Shown here piece after piece: positions 1-7,456 of a DNA stretch of 64,000 bases; position 1 is the stretch's first letter; each line of letters starts with the position of its first letter. The notes beneath the pieces were generated by a model, which worked only from the letters and a program-made list of their open reading frames with translations, ran no database searches and was not told where the DNA came from. The DNA is from an uncultured Eubacterium sp. GTDB lineage: Bacteria; Bacillota; Clostridia; Lachnospirales; CAG-274. Location: NCBI GenBank assembly GCA_900545305.1, contig UQYD01000002.1, forward strand, positions 39,752-103,751. The letters are read 5' to 3'. A program made the translations under genes and the position numbers.

Positions 1-562
1 CCAAACACAATAAAAGGGCAATAATAGGAACAATGTAGTTTGAGCTTACGCCTGCTCCATTATACTCAAAAGAGTCAAATTCAAGTTTACCGTTACCGTC
101 ATAGTAAACTCTTAACTCCAAACTCTTGTCATTGACATCTGTTGGCACATTAAAGTTAAATTCTTCTGAACTTCTGTTTGGCAACAAAGTACCTGTAGAA
201 ATTAGGTTTGCTCCAAAGCTAGATGTTAATTCATACTTAACTGAAACAGTAGAATTATAATTTATAGTACCTTTATATTTACCTGCTTTAATATTAGCAT
301 AAGGTCCATAAACAAATATACCTTTAAAACTACTATTATCAATTATTTTTTCGCTATCCTTGGAAACAACATTGGAGTTGAAATCACTATAGCCAAATGA
401 ACCATTTCCACCTGTAATAGCTGACCCTGAGTTTTGTATAAATAAGCATATTCCAAACACTAAAACAACCAACATTATGGCTAATGACAGTATCTTATAC
501 TTAGAATACAGAAACTCTAATATTTCCTTTAGCATTATTTTGCCTTTTTCTATAAATTGCAT
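1..562 (-). CDS. Membrane-anchored protein of unknown function, C-terminus cut by window edge
   Basis: The reading frame opens at an ATG at 560-562 behind a GGAGG at 570-574 and runs off the left edge, so only about 187 residues are visible. They show a cytoplasmic start, a hydrophobic segment at about residues 25-42, and a polar, beta-rich stretch at 45-170 with many Asn, Ser, Gly and Tyr. A second hydrophobic segment begins at the edge. This suggests an extracytoplasmic beta-sandwich domain between two membrane helices, as in some membrane proteins of polysaccharide assembly. It follows the beta-helix gene by 65 bases and probably shares its transcript. I do not recognise the family, and the missing C-terminus would decide it. 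Confidence 0.7.
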   Translation of the reverse strand, partial: MQFIEKGKIMLKEILEFLYSKYKILSLAIMLVVLVFGICLFIQNSGSAITGGNGSFGYSDFNSNVVSKDSEKIIDNSSFKGIFVYGPYANIKAGKYKGTINYNSTVSVKYELTSSFGANLISTGTLLPNRSSEEFNFNVPTDVNDKSLELRVYYDGNGKLEFDSFEYNGAGVSSNYIVPIIALLLCL

Positions 563-627
563 TTTTATACCTCCTAATAATCAAATTTAAGTTGACTGCC
601 TAAACAGACAGCCCACTCATAACAGAA

Positions 628-1320
628 TTATTGTTTAATTCCATTAACATATATATCATACTTGTTATTTCCAAATTCATAATGGGTAAAATTACCTTCA
701 TAATTTACTCTTGTTCTATCATTACCAGTATTCCATAATCCCCAAATTATTGTTTCATTGCCATTAATGGAAATAGTCTTTTTTTGATTAACTGTACCAT
801 AATTGTATACTCTACAATTTATTATTCTTGCACCTTCAGTTTCTAAACTTATATAGCCTAAGTCAGTTTTTGTTGCTTTAAGGATAAAAAATAATCCTTC
901 AAAAACACAAGACTCAACACCCTTCCTAGCTCTTATAACATACTGAGGTAAATCAACATCCACATCTACAACCATCATATCTTTTAATGTAACAAATCCA
1001 GCTGTAATATCAAAAATAATAGCTGATGTGGTATCATTTCCACTAGTTTTTAAACTTACCTGTTCAACAACAGTTTTATCTTTAATTCCTCTAATAGTTA
1101 AGCCTTCTTTATCAACATTTAATTTTTCATTAATATTAAACTTACCATCTAATAAAACTATTTCTTTACCTGTTCCTGCTGCTTGAATTGCTGCGTTAAT
1201 CTGATTTGAATCATTTGTTCCGTCGCAAACATAATCTGCAATCTCTTTGTTTGTACTATTACTTGGAGCTACATAAATAACATTAGAATTATTACCTACA
1301 CTTAATGTTTCGATTGCCAT
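628..1320 (-). CDS. Putative right-handed beta-helix (pectate-lyase-like) protein
   Basis: This 230-residue protein starts at an ATG 7 bases after AGGAGG. Residues 14-60 (IYVAPS..., a CDGTNDSNQINAAI stretch, then a VLLDGKF segment) match the N-terminal pattern of parallel beta-helix proteins, including pectate lyases and phage tail-spike-like proteins. In these, an Asp-Gly-x-x-Asp motif is followed by a helix and then stacked strands. Regularly spaced Val/Ile/Asn turns continue through the protein. There is no signal peptide or obvious catalytic motif, so activity cannot be assigned. It is short for a polysaccharide lyase and may be structural. The partial membrane protein lies 65 bases downstream and is likely co-transcribed. 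Confidence 0.6.
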   Translation of the reverse strand: MAIETLSVGNNSNVIYVAPSNSTNKEIADYVCDGTNDSNQINAAIQAAGTGKEIVLLDGKFNINEKLNVDKEGLTIRGIKDKTVVEQVSLKTSGNDTTSAIIFDITAGFVTLKDMMVVDVDVDLPQYVIRARKGVESCVFEGLFFILKATKTDLGYISLETEGARIINCRVYNYGTVNQKKTISINGNETIIWGLWNTGNDRTRVNYEGNFTHYEFGNNKYDIYVNGIKQ

Positions 1321-1506
1321 AAAAATTCCTCCTATCCTCTTCTTCTCTTGTAAATAAAAAATACTTACTTAAATTTTAACCCCTATTAGGTTTAATACTA
1401 TATACATACTTTTAATCCTAAAAACATATACATAGCAAATTTAAACTATAAATAAAATAATCATTAATTGCTTTGTATTTAACAATTATTTTTATTTTAC
1501 AATCTA

Positions 1507-1535
1507 ATATTATCATACTATACATATTATTGCAA
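1507..1535 (-). promoter_or_regulatory. Sigma-A type promoter for the beta-helix gene
   Basis: On the minus strand TTGCAA (1530-1535) and TAATAT (1507-1512) are separated by 17 bases, with an extended -10 TGA. This leaves an AT-rich leader of roughly 180 bases before the beta-helix start at 1320. Confidence 0.55.
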
Positions 1536-1619
1536 TAGCACTATCTCTATATTGTTCGTAAATTTCCTTCACTCGTTAAATTCTATATGTGTCGACATTT
1601 TTCGACTTTTTTCGCAACA

Positions 1620-1648
1620 CAAAAAGACCTCCGAAAAATCGGAGGTCT
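1620..1648 (-). terminator. Intrinsic terminator of the rpmG-rplA operon
   Basis: A perfect 10-bp stem (1625-1634 with 1639-1648) has a 4-base loop. On the minus strand it is followed by a T run, directly after the rplA stop. Confidence 0.9.
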
Positions 1649-1670
1649 AAAAAATTTAATTATTCAAAGA

Positions 1671-2366
1671 TTATTCTGAAATCTTAGCACCGTTAACTCT
1701 GATACTAGGACCCATAGTAGTTGTTAAAGCAACTGACTTTAAGTAAGTACCCTTAGCTGAAGCAGGCTTAGCCTTAATGATAGCACTCATAAGAGTCTGA
1801 ACATTTTCAAGAAGCTTTTCAGAACCGAAAGAAACCTTACCAACTGGAACATGGATAATGTTTGTCTTATCAAGACGGTATTCAATCTTACCAGCCTTAA
1901 TATCTTCGATAGCCTTAGTAACATCCATAGTAACTGTACCAGCCTTAGGGTTTGGCATTAAGCCCTTAGGACCAAGTACACGACCGATACGACCAACAAG
2001 ACCCATCATATCTGGAGTAGCAACAACTACATCAAAATCGAACCAGTTTTCGTTCTGAATCTTTGCTACTAAGTCTTCTGCACCTACATAATCTGCACCA
2101 GCTGCCTGAGCTTCGTCAGCCTTAGCACCCTTAGCGAATACGAGAACACGGATAGTCTTACCAGTACCGTGAGGGAGAACAACAGCACCTCTAACCTGCT
2201 GGTCAGCGTGACGGCTGTCAACACCTAAACGGATATGAGCTTCAACAGTTTCATCAAACTTAGCTGTGCTTACCTGTGGGATTAATGCACAAGCAGCATC
2301 TAAATCATATAAATTAGCCTTATCAACAAGCTTACTCTTTTCGAGATATTTCTTTCCTCTTTTCAA
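1671..2366 (-). CDS. rplA: 50S ribosomal protein L1
   Basis: This 231-residue protein is full length for bacterial L1, which binds 23S rRNA at the mobile L1 stalk near the E site and represses its own mRNA in many bacteria. The conserved core is visible: RVLVFAKG, the ATPDMMGLVGRIGRVLGPKG segment with MPNPKAGTVT just after it, and the C-terminal KGTYLKSVALTTTMGPSI. The start is TTG at 2366, 10 bases after AGGAGG; no ATG is better placed. It is the last gene of rpmG-secE-nusG-rplK-rplA. A strong terminator follows, and the usual downstream rplJ and rplL are absent here. Confidence 0.98.
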   Translation of the reverse strand: MKRGKKYLEKSKLVDKANLYDLDAACALIPQVSTAKFDETVEAHIRLGVDSRHADQQVRGAVVLPHGTGKTIRVLVFAKGAKADEAQAAGADYVGAEDLVAKIQNENWFDFDVVVATPDMMGLVGRIGRVLGPKGLMPNPKAGTVTMDVTKAIEDIKAGKIEYRLDKTNIIHVPVGKVSFGSEKLLENVQTLMSAIIKAKPASAKGTYLKSVALTTTMGPSIRVNGAKISE

Positions 2367-2382
2367 AATAGTTCCTCCTTAT

Positions 2383-2411
2383 GTGGTAATATCGGGAGAA
2401 TTCCCTCCCAC
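2383..2411 (-). promoter_or_regulatory. Structured leader before rplA (candidate L1 autoregulatory site)
   Basis: This 29-nt segment forms a GTGG/CCAC outer stem around a GGGA-ATTC-TCCC hairpin with an asymmetric internal loop, ending just upstream of the rplA ribosome site. A second element of the same length and architecture precedes rplK (2889-2917). L1 is known to repress its own mRNA by binding rRNA-like stems; assigning this role here is inference. Confidence 0.5.
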
Positions 2412-2441
2412 TATACTATGCGTAAATACGCCTCAAAAAAA

Positions 2442-2867
2442 TTAGTCTTCTACAACGATACCCATACTTCTTGCAGTACCTGCAATCATACTTATAGCGG
2501 CATCAATATTAGCAGCAGTTAAATCCTGCATCTTTAATTCAGCAATCTTTCTAACTTCATCCTTAGAAATCTTAGCAACCTTAGTCTTGTTAGGTACGCC
2601 TGAACCAGACTGGATGTTACAAGCCTTCTTTAAAAGAACTGCTGCAGGTGGAGTCTTTGTTACGAATGTAAAGCTCTTATCCTGGTAAACTGTAATAACT
2701 ACAGGAATGATAAGACCTGCATCCTTAGAAGTTCTCTCGTTGAATTCCTTACAGAAACCCATAATGTTTACACCGTGCTGACCAAGTGCTGGACCAACAG
2801 GTGGTGCTGGTGTTGCCTTACCAGCTGCGATTTGTAACTTAATGTAACCTTGTACTTTCTTTGCCAT
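2442..2867 (-). CDS. rplK: 50S ribosomal protein L11
   Basis: This 141-residue protein is the usual L11 length. L11 binds the GTPase-associated centre of 23S rRNA and takes part in elongation factor function and RelA activation. Family signatures are clear: VQGYIKLQIAAGKATPAPPV, GPALGQHGVNIMGFCKEFN, and TPPAAVLLKKA in the N-terminal half. The KTKVAKIS linker and the C-terminal RNA-binding domain ending GTARSMGIVVED follow. The ATG lies behind a GGAGG. It sits between nusG and rplA, the normal order, and its leader contains a hairpin that resembles the one before rplA. Confidence 0.99.
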   Translation of the reverse strand: MAKKVQGYIKLQIAAGKATPAPPVGPALGQHGVNIMGFCKEFNERTSKDAGLIIPVVITVYQDKSFTFVTKTPPAAVLLKKACNIQSGSGVPNKTKVAKISKDEVRKIAELKMQDLTAANIDAAISMIAGTARSMGIVVED

Positions 2868-2888
2868 TTAAAAGGCACCTCCTATAAT

Positions 2889-2917
2889 GTGGTAATTAGC
2901 GGGATTTTCCCTCCCAC
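2889..2917 (-). promoter_or_regulatory. Structured leader before rplK, paralogous to the rplA leader
   Basis: This 29-nt element has a GTGG/CCAC outer stem and a GGGA-AAA-TCCC inner hairpin. It matches the rplA leader in length, GTGGGAGGGA 5' arm and TACCAC 3' arm, but differs in the apical loop. A further hairpin (about 2918-2938) lies just upstream. Confidence 0.5.
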
Positions 2918-2943
2918 TTGAAAGTAATTCACTTTCAAATTCA

Positions 2944-3486
2944 TCAGTTCATTGGCTGAACCTGTGTAAAGTCCAGCTCCATTGGTGTTTCACGACCAAA
3001 CATAGAAATCATAACAGTAACAGTTTGCTTACCGTAGTTGATTTCCTTTACAAGACCTGTACTTTCTGCAAAAGGACCACTGATAACATAAACAGTGTCG
3101 CCTTCTTCGAAGCCCAAATCTTCTACATTGACGCTTTCAAGTCCCATCTGTAAAACCTCTGCATCTGTAAGAGCAACAGGCTTAGAGCCAGGACCTACGA
3201 AGCTGGTAACGCCTCGTGTGTTTCTTACGACGTACCATGTTTCGTCATTCATAATCATCTTTAACAACACATATCCAGGGAATTTCTTTCTCTGGACGAT
3301 TTTCTTTTGACCGTTTTCTTTAACTTCAACAACATCTTCTAAAGGCACTGAAACCTCTTTTACAAGGTCATTAAGACCTCTGTTGTCTACCATCTTTTCG
3401 ATATCGGTCTTTACTTTGTTTTCATAGCCTGAATAAGTATGAATTACATACCATCTTAGGCCGTTGTTTATTTCCTGTTCAGACAT
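2944..3486 (-). CDS. nusG: Transcription termination/antitermination factor NusG
   Basis: This 180-residue protein matches bacterial NusG, which binds the RNA polymerase clamp and modulates pausing, Rho and coupling to the ribosome. The NGN domain spans about residues 9-110, with RWYVIHTYSGYENKVK at the start and KKFPGYVLLKMIM and VRNTRGVTSFVG further in. A C-terminal KOW domain covers about 125-170 (GDTVYVISGPFAESTGLVKEI). The start ATG has a GAGGTTG site 5 bases upstream. It follows secE closely, as in most bacteria. Confidence 0.98.
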   Translation of the reverse strand: MSEQEINNGLRWYVIHTYSGYENKVKTDIEKMVDNRGLNDLVKEVSVPLEDVVEVKENGQKKIVQRKKFPGYVLLKMIMNDETWYVVRNTRGVTSFVGPGSKPVALTDAEVLQMGLESVNVEDLGFEEGDTVYVISGPFAESTGLVKEINYGKQTVTVMISMFGRETPMELDFTQVQPMN

Positions 3487-3507
3487 ACAATCAACCTCGT
3501 TTTTAGA

Positions 3508-3744
3508 CTATGCAAATAAGTTTACCAATGCACTGTAGGCCTGTTCAAATCCTAAATCAATGAGGAGAATGATAATACCTACAATAAGTGATACTACGAT
3601 AACAGTAGCTGTTTCCTTGGCTAATTCCTCTTTGCTAGGCCAAACAATTCTTTTAAACTCAGCAACGTGAGCCTCAATCCAATTCTTAAAGTTGAACTTT
3701 TCTTTCTGAGCAGACTGTGGAGCTTTCTTAGCGTTTTCTTCCAT
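3508..3744 (-). CDS. secE: Preprotein translocase subunit SecE
   Basis: SecE is the small clamp of the SecYEG channel. The protein is 78 residues from the chosen start. It has a charged N-terminus, the conserved FKRIVWPSKEELAKET motif, and one transmembrane helix (TVIVVSLIVGIIILLIDLGF). I chose the ATG at 3744 because AAAGGGGAAG lies 6-8 bases upstream. An upstream in-frame ATG at 3762 would add six residues (MKGEGK) encoded by that ribosome site. It lies between rpmG and nusG in the standard order. Confidence 0.95.
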   Translation of the reverse strand: MEENAKKAPQSAQKEKFNFKNWIEAHVAEFKRIVWPSKEELAKETATVIVVSLIVGIIILLIDLGFEQAYSALVNLFA

Positions 3745-3776
3745 CTTGCCTTCCCCTTTCATTGAGGTCCCCGTTA

Positions 3777-3926
3777 TTACTTGGTTTCTCTGTGTAAAGT
3801 ATGCTTACCGCAGAACTTGCAGTACTTGCTAGTTTCCATTCTGTCTGGATGAGCTTTCTTGTCCTTCATAGTATCATAATTTCTCTGCTTACATTCAGTA
3901 CAAGCTAAAGTAATTCTTGTTCTCAA
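3777..3926 (-). CDS. rpmG: 50S ribosomal protein L33
   Basis: This 49-residue protein was read directly from the sequence. It begins MRTRITLACTECKQRNYDT and ends GKHTLHRETK. Two CxxC pairs (CTEC and CKFC) make the zinc-binding form of L33. The start is TTG at 3926, 8 bases after AGAGAGG; an earlier in-frame GTG (3935) overlaps that ribosome site and is less likely. It is first in the rpmG-secE-nusG-rplK-rplA transcript, downstream of a near-consensus promoter. Confidence 0.95.
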   Translation of the reverse strand: MRTRITLACTECKQRNYDTMKDKKAHPDRMETSKYCKFCGKHTLHRETK

Positions 3927-4015
3927 GATATTCACCTCTCTCTTTGAATAATTAAATAATTAAATTTTCTTTTTCAGTTTTTACACACAAAAAAAAGACG
4001 AATCGCGTCTTTATC

Positions 4016-4044
4016 ATAATAACATAAGCCACCCCCTTTGTCAA
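4016..4044 (-). promoter_or_regulatory. Strong promoter of rpmG-secE-nusG-rplK-rplA
   Basis: TTGACA (4039-4044) and TATTAT (4016-4021) are spaced 17 bases apart on the minus strand. Transcription should start near 4009. A 6-7 bp hairpin followed by a run of eight T (about 3987-4011) occupies the first bases of the RNA. Confidence 0.85.
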
Positions 4045-4175
4045 CTAAAAATCGGGGTTATAAAATTTTCGGCATATTAGACAATAACTGGAGTTAAAAG
4101 GGGTTATGCTATAGTGTTTTTTCAGAAAAACAATGGCATTATACACAAACATTTATTACAATATCCATGTACAAG

Positions 4176-4204
4176 AAAAGGGCTGTCAAAAGACAGCCCT
4201 TTTT
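4176..4204 (-). terminator. Intrinsic terminator of efp
   Basis: A 12-bp stem (AAAAGGGCTGTC with its complement) and a 4-base loop lie just after the efp stop. The minus-strand exit is T-rich. Confidence 0.9.
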
Positions 4205-4222
4205 AGAAACAATGTTAAATTA

Positions 4223-4786
4223 TTAAGCGTTTGAACGACCTAAGTATTCACCAGTTCTAGTATCAATCTTGATGATTTCACCCTGATTGATGAAGAGAGG
4301 TACGTTAATCTGAGCACCTGTTTCAACAGTAGCTGGCTTAGTAGCACCTGTTGCAGTATCACCCTTGAAACCTGGTTCAGTTTCAGTTACTTCAAGTTCA
4401 ACGAATAAAGGTGGTTCAATACCGAAAATGTTACCGTTGTGGCTAAGAACCTTAACGTTTTCATTTTCCTTAACGAACTTTAATGCATCGCCAACTTCAG
4501 ATGCTGGAATAGCAATCTGGTCATAAGTTTCAGCATCCATAAAGTTGTATAAATCACCATCATTGTAAAGGTAAGTCATATCCTTACGTTCAATCATAGC
4601 CTTAGGCATCTTTTCAGTTGGTCTGAAAGTCTTTTCAACTACAGCACCAGTAACAAGGTTCTTAAGCTTAGTACGAACGAAAGCTGCACCCTTACCTGGC
4701 TTTACGTGCTGGAATTCGATAACCTGGTAGATGTTACCTTCGTATTCCATAGTTACACCGTTTCTAAATTCACCGGCAGAAATCAT
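4223..4786 (-). CDS. efp: Translation elongation factor P
   Basis: This 187-residue protein is full-length EF-P, which binds ribosomes stalled at proline runs and promotes peptide bond formation. The N-terminal KOW-like domain contains the loop VKPGKGAAFVRTKLKN, whose Lys32 is the position modified in many bacteria. The OB-like domains II and III follow, with the family signature near the C-terminus (KGDTATGATKPATVETG and a VPLFINQGEIIKIDTRTGEY stretch). The ATG has a GGAGG 7 bases upstream. It is a monocistronic unit with its own promoter and terminator. Confidence 0.98.
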   Translation of the reverse strand: MISAGEFRNGVTMEYEGNIYQVIEFQHVKPGKGAAFVRTKLKNLVTGAVVEKTFRPTEKMPKAMIERKDMTYLYNDGDLYNFMDAETYDQIAIPASEVGDALKFVKENENVKVLSHNGNIFGIEPPLFVELEVTETEPGFKGDTATGATKPATVETGAQINVPLFINQGEIIKIDTRTGEYLGRSNA

Positions 4787-4905
4787 AAATTGTCCTCCTT
4801 AAAAATAACGAATAAAGTTCAGAAGTTAAACTTCCGACGTTGTTTACTGCGTCATACAATGCCTCATAAATACGAGGGCATATTCACAATAAGTCATATA
4901 TTCTT

Positions 4906-4934
4906 ATGATAACTTATTTTCATTAAAATTTCAA
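4906..4934 (-). promoter_or_regulatory. Promoter of efp
   Basis: TTGAAA (4929-4934) and TATCAT (4906-4911) are spaced 17 bases apart on the minus strand, about 115 bases upstream of the efp start. Confidence 0.7.
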
Positions 4935-4951
4935 GATATTTTTTACATTTT

Positions 4952-6322
4952 TTACTTGCTTACTAATTTTTCACCAATCTTGTAGACATCGCCTGCACCC
5001 ATAGTAATAAGCATATCACCCTTGCGACAATTATCTACAGCATATTTTTCAGCATCATTAAATGTAGGGCAGTATGTTACAACACCACCTAAAGCTTCAA
5101 TTTTATCTCTTAAATCCTTACTACTTACAAGACCTGTATCCTTTTCTCTTGAAGCATAAATATCCAAAAGAATAACGTGGTCTGCTTCACTTAAAACCTT
5201 TGCAAAATCATCTAAATGGTTATAAGTTCTTGTATAAGTATGAGGTTGGAACATTATCCAAAGTTTATTGAGCTTTGTACCTCTGGCACTATTTATTGTA
5301 GCCTGAATTTCTGTAGGGTGATGTGCATAGTCATCAATTACATTTACGCCATTAAACTGACCCTTAAACTGAAATCTTCTATCTGTACCGGTAAAGTTCT
5401 TTATACCCTTTACAATAGCTTCTGTAGCTACACCATAGCAAGTAGCAAGAGCAAAAGCTGAAAGTGAGTTATAAACATTGTGCATACCAGGGATTGAAAG
5501 CTCAACCTGAGCTATCTTTTCGCCCTTATGGTTTACTGTATATGTTGCGTGACCTAAATCATTAAATGTAACATCTGTAGGATACCAATCAGCTGTGTTG
5601 TCCTTACCATAAGTAATTACCTTTGCCTTAACTCCCTCTAATACTTCTGAAAGTCTAGGAATTTCGTTGTTGATAACAAGGAAACCACCTTCCGGAAGTC
5701 TATTAGCAAACTTATTAAAGCTCTTATAAATATTATCTAATGTCTTAAAATAATCTAAGTGGTCTGCATCAATATTAAGAATTATTGCACCATGAGGATT
5801 GAACTTTAAAAAGCTATCACAGTATTCGCAAGTTTCAAGAATAAAGTAATCCTCTCCACCTACCTTATAATTTCCTTTTATACTTGGTAATATACCTCCA
5901 ATAGAAACTGTTGGATTAGTATTTGCTTCAAGGAAAATTTCAGTAACAAGGCTTGATGTAGTAGTTTTGCCGTGAGTACCGGCTACAGAAAGAGGGAACT
6001 TATACTCAAGCATCATCATACCTACAAGAGCTGCTCTATCCACGGTTTCAATACCACTTGCTCTGGCTGCCATTAATTCAGGGTTGTCCTCTTTTACAGC
6101 AGCAGTATAGACAATAAGGTCTGTATCAGGAGTAATGTTTTCGGCTTTCTGACCGATTGATACCTGAATACCTATGTTTTCAAGTGCCTTTGTTACATTA
6201 GATGCAACACCATCTGAACCTGTAATTGTCTTACCCTTGCTCTTGAGAATTTCTGCAAGAGAAGACATACTTATTCCACCTATACCTATAAAATGAATTT
6301 TATTGTATTTTTCCATTGACAT
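4952..6322 (-). CDS. murC: UDP-N-acetylmuramate--L-alanine ligase
   Basis: MurC adds L-alanine to UDP-MurNAc, the first amino-acid step of peptidoglycan precursor synthesis, in the cytoplasm. The 456-residue protein shows the N-terminal Rossmann motif HFIGIGGISMSSLAEIL, the ATP-binding loop GTHGKTTT at residues 115-122, and the Mur ligase motifs NIDADHLDYF and DDYAHHPTEIQATI. The last motif distinguishes MurC among Mur ligases. The ATG at 6322 has AGGAG about 10 bases upstream. It lies 16 bases after the membrane protein gene at 6339-7016 and shares its promoter. It is away from any dcw cluster. Confidence 0.98.
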   Translation of the reverse strand: MSMEKYNKIHFIGIGGISMSSLAEILKSKGKTITGSDGVASNVTKALENIGIQVSIGQKAENITPDTDLIVYTAAVKEDNPELMAARASGIETVDRAALVGMMMLEYKFPLSVAGTHGKTTTSSLVTEIFLEANTNPTVSIGGILPSIKGNYKVGGEDYFILETCEYCDSFLKFNPHGAIILNIDADHLDYFKTLDNIYKSFNKFANRLPEGGFLVINNEIPRLSEVLEGVKAKVITYGKDNTADWYPTDVTFNDLGHATYTVNHKGEKIAQVELSIPGMHNVYNSLSAFALATCYGVATEAIVKGIKNFTGTDRRFQFKGQFNGVNVIDDYAHHPTEIQATINSARGTKLNKLWIMFQPHTYTRTYNHLDDFAKVLSEADHVILLDIYASREKDTGLVSSKDLRDKIEALGGVVTYCPTFNDAEKYAVDNCRKGDMLITMGAGDVYKIGEKLVSK

Positions 6323-6338
6323 TTAAAATCTACTCCTT

Positions 6339-7016
6339 TTATTCTTCGTCAGTAGCTGAGCCTTCATTCCAATACTTGCCTGCCATTTCAATAAATGAAT
6401 CCTGTGTCAAAGATGGCATATTTACTGCTTCAAAGCAATAACCTACGCCATTGTCGTACCAGTAGAGAGCCTGTACTGTACCTATTTCGCAATCCTCTGT
6501 TTCATTACCTTTATCCATAATAATTTTGCCTTCATTAAGGGCTTTTTGCACCTGTTCTGTAGGCTTATAATTATCACTTACATAGTAGTATGTACCATTA
6601 AAATACTTAGCTGACATACCATTAAGACCAGAATCTGTAATATCAGATTTTGGAATTATATTTTTTTCAAAATTGTCCTGAGTTGTAGAATAAGTAACTA
6701 CCTTGAACTTGTCACCGTAAGATGCTTCCTTTGTATAGTAGTTATATGTTATTGCCTTTTTCTGTAAATCAACTTTGTAGTCGTGAAGCTGATGTTCCTT
6801 ATCAATGTGGTCTGAAATAATTGAATTATCAAGACCCAAACCTGTAAGCTCACTATTTAAAGGCAGTTCAACAGCACCAAAAGTCTGGTCAGTGCCTTCC
6901 ACAGTTTCTCTCTTAGAACCTATAACACCTGCTATTGCTACATATATCAAAAATGCTACTATTAAAAATATAATAAAGCCTATTAAGGCTTTGCTACTTT
7001 TGCTCAATTTTCCCAT
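6339..7016 (-). CDS. Membrane-anchored protein of unknown function upstream of murC
   Basis: The 225-residue protein has a short basic N-terminus, one transmembrane helix at about residues 10-32 (LIGFIIFLIVAFLIYVAIAG), and an extracellular domain of about 190 residues. That domain is rich in Tyr, Asp and Lys (TYNYYTKEASYGDKFKVVTY and a FNGTYYYVSDNYKP stretch). The topology suggests a tethered surface or periplasm-like domain. I do not recognise the family. Its tight linkage to murC suggests a cell-envelope role, which is inference from context only. Confidence 0.75.
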   Translation of the reverse strand: MGKLSKSSKALIGFIIFLIVAFLIYVAIAGVIGSKRETVEGTDQTFGAVELPLNSELTGLGLDNSIISDHIDKEHQLHDYKVDLQKKAITYNYYTKEASYGDKFKVVTYSTTQDNFEKNIIPKSDITDSGLNGMSAKYFNGTYYYVSDNYKPTEQVQKALNEGKIIMDKGNETEDCEIGTVQALYWYDNGVGYCFEAVNMPSLTQDSFIEMAGKYWNEGSATDEE

Positions 7017-7131
7017 AAATTATCTCCTTACATTTGTATTTTAGTGGCATAATAACAAAGAAAAAATTAATTTCTTCATTAAAACATATTTTTCATATGT
7101 ATTTTTATAAAACACTTTACCACGTCTTTTT

Positions 7132-7160
7132 AGTATACCATATTTTTGAAAACAATACAA
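7132..7160 (-). promoter_or_regulatory. Promoter of the membrane protein-murC transcript
   Basis: TTGTAT (7155-7160) and TATACT (7132-7137) are 17 bases apart, with an extended -10 TGG, on the minus strand. Confidence 0.7.
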
Positions 7161-7347
7161 CGAAAACAAAAGGGGAATTTTGAATGATAAAATACAAAAA
7201 AAATTCATATTTTGTGCTGAAGATTGAAAAATTAATTTTTTCTGACAATAGGCTATTTTTAATGATATAAAAATAACAGTTTTTCCATTTTTAGATAGAA
7301 TATAAATAGTAATAATTAATAAAAAGTGAATTTTGGGGGTTAGGATA

Positions 7348-7376
7348 TTGCTTTTTTAAATAATTAGTGGTATCAT
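7348..7376 (+). promoter_or_regulatory. Promoter of the DUF4914 gene
   Basis: TTGCTT (7348-7353) and TATCAT (7371-7376) are spaced 17 bases apart, about 80 bases before the start codon. Confidence 0.6.
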
Positions 7377-7456
7377 ATAACCATTATAGCTTCTTAACTA
7401 TATAGTATTGTATATAAAACACGATAGTGATTTTTTATTAAGGAGGACATTTTCAA

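Larger units (their letters stand above)
1321..1670. other. Intergenic region between rplA and beta-helix gene
   Basis: This AT-rich gap holds the rplA terminator at its right end and the promoter at 1507-1535. The rest, including a poly-A/T-rich leader at 1321-1500, shows no open frame or recognisable RNA. Confidence 0.6.
7017..7456. other. Divergent intergenic region, murC operon / DUF4914 gene
   Basis: This AT-rich gap carries the two divergent promoters (7132-7160 minus, 7348-7376 plus). No open frame or clear RNA structure was seen between them. Confidence 0.6.

Noticed and set aside
1585..1615. Spo0A-like boxes (TGTCGAC, TTTCGAC) upstream of the rplA terminator, and one near 62553
   Set aside because: Too short and degenerate to separate from chance, and not placed at a promoter.
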